Notes under the pieces: generated by a model
Databases searched by the model: none
What the model saw: the letters and a program-made list of their open reading frames with translations, nothing else
What the model was told of the DNA's origin: nothing
Program-made: the position numbers and the translations under genes
Shown: one piece after another, positions 57,231 to 64,000 of the stretch
Numbering within the stretch: the stretch's first letter is position 1
Layout of the letters: each line of letters begins with the position of its first letter
NCBI RefSeq assembly: GCF_050436995.1
Contig: NC_134776.1
Location: forward strand, 16,843,001-16,907,000
From: Anticarsia gemmatalis
Taxonomy: Eukaryota; Arthropoda; Insecta; Lepidoptera; Erebidae
Direction of reading: 5' to 3'
Length of the DNA stretch: 64,000 bases

Positions 57231-59227
57231 ACAGATCACTTAGATAGATGTTTAGAAGAACACGTTAGGTGCGTGTTATAAGAATTTAATATTCGATATA
57301 AAGTCGTTTCTCAAAGTGTCGTAGTCCCAGGAAACGTTGACGAAGGATTTAGGTTTTTAAAGATTTTATGAGCTGTCCAACTTTTCCCGCCATTTGGGAC
57401 AATATTCAAGGTCGAGGGGCGTATTTCCTCTGCGAGGGCGGATCTTTTCCGGTTTACGTGGGAAAGAGAAAGTTGAAAGCTAGCACTAGTGTGCTAGAGG
57501 GTGAGAGATATCGACTTGCATTCGAAATAAACACCTCTTGTCAGCTATCAATTCCTGGTGCTTGATGGTTCGTGCTTGCGAAGTTAACGCTTGTCGGACC
57601 ATTTACAATCAGCGCCATCTGTTGTTCACTTGGTGAAAATACATTACCACACGATCACATATTTTGTTCTGAATTACATTTTGGGATATAGACAGATATA
57701 CAGTTTGCAAATCATTTAACTTTTGCTATAATTATGTTAAATAATTTGCAATCTGTAAATACATGACGTCAAAAAAAGGCTTTTTAAATCAATTTGAGAC
57801 ATTTGTCATTTCTGCTACGTCGTAGCAGCGACCATCTACGTGCTACGGCGTAGAACCACAGAATCCACAGATAGATTCACATTCACGTACACACCACTCT
57901 AATAGAAAGGAGAGCGTCTACCAATTTTGTATTATGTAATAGACGGTTACATGGAAAATTGGGAATACTTGAGCGCATCATTTAGAGATTCCTAATGTGT
58001 TTTTTTTTCCTCTAAACTGTGTCCTGTTTGAATTACTAACGAAATTGTGACAAGTTCAGCAATAATATAATAAAAAGCAGAATAGACGCATCAACATTCG
58101 GGACCCAATCCTTTTTGACGAATGGAGCCCGGTAAAACTTTATTGGGTACCAACACAAACAAAATGTCAACGATTTAAATAAATAATGCACGCGTGCGTT
58201 CGAAAAGTGGTCTATTTTACATGCAGTGTTTTTTAGTGGGGAATTTTGTTACGCGATTTTTTTTTACGTTCAAATTGGCCGCATAATAAAAAATTGCCGC
58301 ATTGTTTATATGAGCATATATTCAAAGCTCAAGCCAGCTTCAAATGAACATTCACAGTGAACTGATCCAGACGGCGGCTACAGTGTAGTTGAAGTTGCAT
58401 CGATCCAAAGTACTAGGGGACAATAAAATGGAAGATGTGTTTGTTTACGGTTGTCGATTTTAACCACCTGTTGCTTCGTCAAATACATATTTAAGTATGT
58501 ATACAGGTCTGGTTTGCCGCGTTGGTCAGTTGTACAGCTCATGGTTAAGTTTTAGATTAACTATCTGTGATAGCAAAAATGTTGTGGAAAGTACTGACAA
58601 AAGCGGGTCTTTTGTCTCAGACTATTATTTACCGTTTCATATTATGTCATACACGTCACGTCGAATTACGAATCATCTAGGTGAATACTTTGTAAATTAT
58701 TTTGCAACTTCTAAAGAGCCTACTACATAAATACACTTCGCGTCAAAAAAAGCAAAACGTGCCTACTTTTTGTTACGAGCTTTTTATGAAAATGCACATG
58801 GCACTTTATGCGCTTAAAGATATTCTCAGATGTAACGATGACTGTTTTGTGTAGGGAATTGTGTTGTTACAAAAACTAGGTCAGCTTTGTCAACAGTGCT
58901 GATTCCTCCCAAACCATTCACGAGTCGCCACCACTACTTCCTCTTTCTTTAATGTAGCACTTTGCATAAGTTTTTGTTGTCTTTCTGCATAGTTTATTCC
59001 TCCCATCATTGGATAACATTAAATATTATTTATTACCTTACATTCTTCGCAAGTCAACTTTGCTTCATTGAAGGTTTCGACCAAATAAATGTTGACGGGC
59101 CAACAAAAGGTTTCCGAAAGACTATTGTCAATTTGGGCCCGTACGGTTTTAGAAAGGATTCTTTGCTTTCATTCCTTGCACGTTCGCTTTTCCATTAAGT
59201 ATCTTAAAATAGCATTAGTTTTCACCA
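57231..59227. other. Nothing firmly recognised
   Basis: A short imperfect inverted repeat built on ctacgtcgtag lies at 57815-57855, similar in wording to the ends of repeat Y and of the palindrome unit. ORFs at 57368, 58497 and 58962 have no known motif. Confidence 0.3.
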
Positions 59228-59630
59228 GTGTTGGGCAAATTTTAATTACAAGAACAATTAAAGCTTAACAATTAATTAATTGTTAATTGTTACTAATACA
59301 ATTAACAATTAATCAATTGTAATTGTGAAAAATTACAATTAACAATTATTTAATTTCTAACTGTATTAGTAACAATTAACAATTAAATAATTGTTGACTG
59401 TATTAGTAACAATTAACAATTAATTAATTTTCAATTGTTTTGTTAATTTTAATTAAAAATAACAATTATAAAAATACTGCTGTATAATATAAAGCCGGTA
59501 TATATAAATATAAAATATACCCGTGTGGTTCCGGGTAGAAGAATAGTGCTCCCCCATCTTTTCATGTAGTTAAAAAATATGTTGGCAACAAATAAAAGAC
59601 CGATCCAAATAATAATCTTTAATTCAACCT

Positions 59631-60502
59631 TTAATTGAACATGATTAGACAGACAATAACAAATAAAAATTTCTTGTAATAATTTAAATTACACTTTAGT
59701 ATCACTCTCTTCTCGAACATGCTGTATGACAGTTTGTGAATCTTTGGAGGATTTGTCATTGTCGCTGAAGAAAAAAGGCGTTCCACTGCAGCCGACGATG
59801 GCAAAGGCGTGTTGTATTTAATAAAAACACTTTTTATCTCAGGATATCTATTGAGAAGTTGCAAATCTTGGCTATCCTCGGCAAAAAAATGCAGCATCAA
59901 AAGTTCTGCTTTAGTCATGGGGGCATTGGAGGAGCATTCGTTTTTATCTGAGATTGAAATATCCGAGTCTAAGTCAGAGTCAAACTTAAAAAAAATGTTT
60001 TCTTGGGTACTTTTTGTTGTTGCTACTGTTGCTATTTTCACTAATTTGTTTAGAAATGCAGGTCTTGAAAATTTTCAGAAATTTAGTACGATCGTTGGGC
60101 TCAAAACAAATCAACCATTTATTTTTGAATCTTGGGTAAGATAATGCCGCAATACCCGCATTTTCTGCTTCAGGAGTGCTGACGTCAAACATTTTTTCAA
60201 ATCTCTTCTCAACACTCTCTGTATGCTTTGATCAACGGGTTGAAAAAGGAAAAGTTGTTTTTCTTTTAAATTTTTTGCAATTTTTTTCTCAGCGCAAGTA
60301 GGCACGGCAGAGTTATCTCATAATAAGTGTTAGTCGCACTTTGCAGTATATCGAGTGCTTCTGCAACTGGCGAACTACACATCAAATATTCTTGCAAGTA
60401 ATCAAATTCATTATCTTTGATAGTATTTTTTATGTTCAATGATCTATGTAAAAGCAAGCTTTTTTCTTTAATGTTGAAAATTTGCTGGAGGGCATCAAAC
60501 AA
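59631..60502 (-). pseudogene. hAT transposase, C-terminal half
   Basis: 60502-60266 reads MFDALQQIFN and YYEITLPCLLALRKKLQ. After a frame change, 60041-59631 reads YPEIKSVFIKYNTPLPSSAA and VERLFSSATM then FEKRVILKCNLN, the hAT dimerisation domain. Broken frames and an upstream poly-A-interrupted region show it is dead. Confidence 0.75.
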
Positions 60503-60522
60503 GCTATTCCACCTGGTCTCAC

Positions 60523-60850
60523 TAAAAAAAAAAAAAAAAAAAAAAAAAAAGGGGCTACAAAACTGAACTTCGACAAATTTTTGTACGACACTACTCTACT
60601 CCGACAAAATGGCACTCCGATGCGTTTTAATTTAGACAATACTAGAGTTCGATATACCTAGTCTCAGACACTATTGTACACCGACAAACCGTTTCTTCGA
60701 CATAACTTACATAAGAAACAATGCGACTTCGACGACATACTCCTTCGACAATAATGCTAGGTCGATAGCAGTAAACTTCGAAGTACTCTTCTCAGAAATG
60801 TTGTGCTTCGACAATATCGTAAATCGACGTGACACATCTAAGCCACCAAT
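60523..60850. repeat. A28 run and TTCGACA-rich repeat
   Basis: Opens with a run of about 28 A, then the words ttcgaca, ccgacaa or tcgacat recur roughly every 15-35 bases to 60830. It interrupts the hAT relic, so it is probably part of an inserted retroposon. Confidence 0.5.
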
Positions 60851-60904
60851 ATAATATATTACATTTTAAAAAAATGTATTTTAATGAACTATTTTTACAG
60901 CATA

Positions 60905-61060
60905 TTTTTGAGCAGTGATAGCCGAGTAGTATATAAGTTGACATCTCCCACGCAAGTGGTCGCAGGTTCGAATCCGAGGCAACACACCAATGACTTTTCG
61001 AAGTTATGTGTGTATTAGAAATAATTATCACATGCTCCAACGGTGAAACGGTGAAGATAA
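60905..61060 (+). repeat. tRNA-headed SINE, family 3
   Basis: Head gcagtgatagccgagtagta with B box gcaggttcgaatccgag, followed by accaatgacttttcgaagtt and cacatgctccaacggtgaa, a common moth SINE body. Inserted within the hAT relic. Confidence 0.7.
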
Positions 61061-61439
61061 ATCTTATTTCTTTTTAATGAACATAATATAGACGATGCCT
61101 TCTAAGAAATCAATCGTTACTAACGAAGTTTTCATTTTTAAATGATCTTTTAATCTCATGTCTTGTTGTTGTTGTCGGCGGTAAGTCGGTTTTTGGATTT
61201 GTGCTCTTATGCGTGTTATTTCGTTTTCTGTATTTCTTTGTTCTTTTTTCAATTCAGTGATAGTCTTAAATATGTTTAATTTTTTTCGATTTAAAAGTGT
61301 GTTCCACCTGGAATGCCAGCTTTCGCAAGCGTTCTGTGTAGTTGGAACATTACAGCTAATCGAGTCCGAGATGGACCTCTTTTGTGGTGGAAATCTGGGC
61401 GGAAGGTTTTGTTTTGCTATGATTTTATTTGATTTCCAT

Positions 61440-61703
61440 TACAATTATGATCTTTAAACTTTAGTTAATACATCTCTTGGACATTTCATACAAAGCGCTG
61501 TGATTTTATTAGGTACCCTTACACTCTTCAGGCAAGTATTTGAAAAATGTTCCATCCAGTAAGAGAAGCCGCGATTGCGACAATGATGAACTCTCGGCAG
61601 TGTCGGTTGGTGGCACAGGTGAAACCGTTTCTAATGAATCATTTATGTCCGAAAGAGTCATTGAAATGTTACTGTCTTCGTCCAATTCGTTTATCGACGC
61701 CAT
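61440..61703 (-). pseudogene. hAT transposase N-terminus with BED-like finger
   Basis: Starts MASINELDEDSNISMTLSD at 61703, acidic, then LLDGTFFKYLPEECKGT; a one-base shift continues PNKITALCMKCPRDVLTKV. FFKY...C..C is the start of a BED zinc finger in hAT proteins. The upstream region 61780-62040 is GC-richer and may be the old promoter. Confidence 0.55.
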
Positions 61704-62169
61704 TTTATGTAAAAAGTCTAGGCGAAAACAATGTATTTTTAACTAAAACACAAACATTTATGTATTCAAAAAGCTTAAACGACACGAGTAAAGAGATTAG
61801 TTCACGTGCGAGCGAGCAATGAGCACTGAACGAACGACGCCCCACGCACGCCCGGCGCGAGTGTTACAAAGATTGTATAACTGACGTGTGAGAGCCAGAG
61901 ACGAGAGCAATGTACACGTTCGGGCCGGAAAAATGAACATGTTACGACTTGAAATGTTTTTGTTGAATACCTACGCTGTAGAAATATTTGACGGCGCTTC
62001 ACAAAGTTGTCAATGCCAAGAGTGATTTGACTTGTCAAATGTCACACTAGCGGAGCGTCGTGTCGATGGTAGCGGGGCGGTCATCCTAACGTCACTTCAC
62101 AACGGATGGCGGCCAGCGCACCACGTTTGCGACGAATAATAATAAATAATAATAATAAATTAATAAATA

Positions 62170-62419
62170 TTAGTGGACAACTCACACACGGTCATTTGAT
62201 TCCAAACTAAGCAGAGCTTGTACTATGGTAACCAAATAACTGATAGACATACTTATATACTTCTAAATACATACTTATATAGATACATTAACATCCAGGC
62301 TCAGAACAAATACTCGTGCTCATCACACAAAGATTTGTCCCGGGTGGGATTCGAACCCACCACACGCGGCGCTACGGTTGTTGCGGCGAGGTGACCACTT
62401 AAACCACTGCGCCAAACGA
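62170..62419 (-). repeat. tRNA-headed SINE, family 2, copy 2
   Basis: Nearly identical to 31345-31602 (shared actcacacacggtcatttga and gggtgggattcgaaccc). Young copy. Confidence 0.75.
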
Positions 62420-62741
62420 ATATCTATTAATCGCTGAATATCTTAATAATCCGTGTAGTTTTATTATAATTAGTATTGATTACGTAATTTAAAGTGAATT
62501 TTCAACCCTTTAAGCTATAATTTGATTGTTAGCTAGTTTATTTAGTGATAATTATAATTGTTGGATGAAATTTGATTGTTATTTCGACTCCTCGCCCACT
62601 TGTTAAAGATGAATTCTGATAACGGTCCTATATATTTATCCATGCAACATTGTTATACATAAAAATAAACACATATTGAAAGGAAATATAATGAATATTT
62701 CCTTTATCTACTAGCAGTTTTTTTTCATGTAGAAAGAAAGA

Positions 62742-62996
62742 TTGAGAAAAAATAAAAACCATTTATACCATTTATTTTTTCACCCTGAGAGATGGGCTAA
62801 TATAGCCACGAAGTGGGTGCCACAAGATGGTCGGCGGCAACGGGGAAGGCCCAAACGGAGATGGCGGGACGACATAGACGCGTTCCTGGAAGATTGGCCG
62901 GAAGCAGCAAGCGACCGAGGGGTCTGGAAGTCTAGGGGAGAGGCCTTTGCTCAGCAGTGGGACACAGAAATAGGCTAGATAAAAAAAAAAAAAAAA
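62742..62996 (+). pseudogene. RTE-type retrotransposon C-terminus
   Basis: Open to 62978: KWVPQDGRRQRGRPKRRWRD, then DDIDAFLEDWPEAASDRGVW and GEAFAQQWD, the usual last residues of RTE-clade reverse transcriptases. It is followed by an A-rich tail at 62982-62996. 5'-truncated, as is usual for such insertions. Confidence 0.75.
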
Positions 62997-63874
62997 TTTT
63001 GTTACCCATAAAGAAACATCACAAATACAGAACTTAATAACTAGTCACTACATTTATGTGCAACAAAGGGCTACAGCTCAGTATACGCTGTGCTAGGCAC
63101 AGCACTGATTTTCAGCTGCCCCTAACAAAACCTTTAATATTGCACGCGAGAAAAAAAAAAACAACACAGTACTTTAAGATAAAAAAAAAAAAGAAATGAA
63201 TTATAAATTATTAGAAACTAACAGTGTTAGTGTGACACTTAAAGATAAGTAATTAGAAATAATATAGCAATATATGTAAGTAGTAAAATAAACATGCACA
63301 TTATGACCATAGAAAAAAAAAATAATGATAACACGTGGGCGGGTATAGAGGTTTAAGTAAAAACAACAAGAAAAGAATATTTATTTAAGTAATTATTGAT
63401 TCTGCTATTGACACACGTTTATCAAATTAATTTAATTGCAAGGTGCAATTAAAAGTTCAGTTGCGATTAACTTAATTGTGATTAATTTAATTGCAATTAC
63501 TTTTTTAATCAATTAACAAGACAATTGACTAATTAATTTCACCCAATCGTTTTATCAAAATGCGAGAAACTGAGACGCTTGAAATTACGGAAGCGCAGCT
63601 TCCACCATTTACTATATGTAGGAATAGGCCGTTCGCAAAAGCCCCAACCTGTTTTTAAATCTCACCTCTTCACGGCTCATGTGGCCTTGATATTACTGCG
63701 GGTAAAATTTCATGCGGATCCAAAGCTGTGATTTTATTACGTTACGTTTCTCAATTCAATTAAAAAAAGCACCTTAAATTATATTAATATGGAAAGTGCC
63801 AATCAAAACCTTATCAGAATTTAATTAATCAATATTCCGACTGAACTAAATTACTATTTTGTCTCCATATTATA

Positions 63875-63911
63875 GGGGGCATAGCTCAGCGGTAGAGCGA
63901 CCGACTTTCAA
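63875..63911 (+). pseudogene. Truncated tRNA-like 5' half
   Basis: gggggcatagctcagcggta and gagcgaccgac match the first half of the tRNA-like unit, including the A box. The T arm is absent, so it is a fragment. Confidence 0.5.
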
Positions 63912-64000
63912 CCCCACGTAGTACCCCTCGACTTCGACATCGCTAGTGACGAAAGACTCTTACAATATTATTATATTATTATAAAATTCAGAACTTTATT

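Larger units (their letters stand above)
59228..63550. mobile_element. Large hAT element relic with nested repeats
   Basis: The left end is cagtgttgggcaaatttt at 59228, then about 230 bp of aacaattaattaattgtt-type subterminal repeats. On the minus strand the transposase runs from a BED-type N-terminus (61703) to the dimerisation domain (59631). The right end is inferred from similar subterminal words at 63420-63540 followed by a decayed cacccaatcg. SINEs and an RTE fragment have inserted. The right boundary is uncertain. Confidence 0.5.
41471..64000 (+). other. Probable next dynein intron (open-ended)
   Basis: Begins with donor gtaagt at 41471. No downstream dynein block (AAA6 or C-terminal domain) was seen to the window end, so either the intron exceeds 22.5 kb or the next exon was missed. 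41471-42360 shows nothing recognisable. Confidence 0.6.

Noticed and set aside
58497..58730. 77-residue ORF
   Set aside because: No motif, no splice context, repeat-rich surroundings.

Overview
This is animal nuclear DNA, most likely from a moth or butterfly. The sequence is AT-rich, with spliced exons, long introns, and repeat types typical of Lepidoptera: Helitrons starting TCTATACTAATATTATAAA and ending in a hairpin plus CTAG, tRNA-headed SINEs, and a 5S-headed SINE. Species and chromosome cannot be told from the window.

The one clear protein-coding host gene is an axonemal dynein heavy chain of the outer-arm gamma type (DNAH5/DNAH8 group) on the + strand. Fourteen exons between 1198 and 41470 splice in frame into about 2,139 residues, from the start of AAA1 through the four P-loop modules (AAA1 to AAA4), the stalk and microtubule-binding domain, to AAA5 and the approach to AAA6. 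The 5' end (tail, linker) lies before the window and the 3' end (AAA6, C-terminal domain) after it. Nine exons are compact (1198-7938). A 25.9-kb intron follows, then five more exons (33833-41470). The remaining 22.5 kb holds no recognisable dynein exon and is probably another giant intron. One intron (35469-39332) uses a GC-AG splice pair. Two credible tRNA genes, Cys(GCA) and Arg(CCT), sit in early introns on opposite strands.

Nearly everything else is mobile DNA, much of it nested. The large intron carries a 5.8-kb, almost perfect palindrome (10556-16346) whose arms each hold a decayed MULE-type transposase and a tRNA-like sequence. It also carries a mariner-type transposase broken by a Pif1-like helicase fragment, a Helitron helicase C-terminus, a pogo-type transposase, a second palindromic element with TA target duplications (19615-21214), a hAT element, a perfect 85-bp-arm hairpin, and a tandem repeat. 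The GC-AG intron holds a decayed piggyBac transposase split by a 257-bp Helitron, with the reading frame rejoined across the insertion.

Downstream (41.5-64 kb) are Helitrons, further partial copies of the MULE/tRNA-like unit, a deleted non-LTR retrotransposon with a 5S-derived SINE, a 1,105-bp terminal-inverted-repeat element with an exact 8-bp target duplication (53895-54999), a Harbinger transposase relic, a multi-part hAT relic, an RTE retrotransposon end and SINEs. No CRISPR, operon or prokaryotic feature is present. All calls are by eye; family names rest on remembered motifs and no database search was run.
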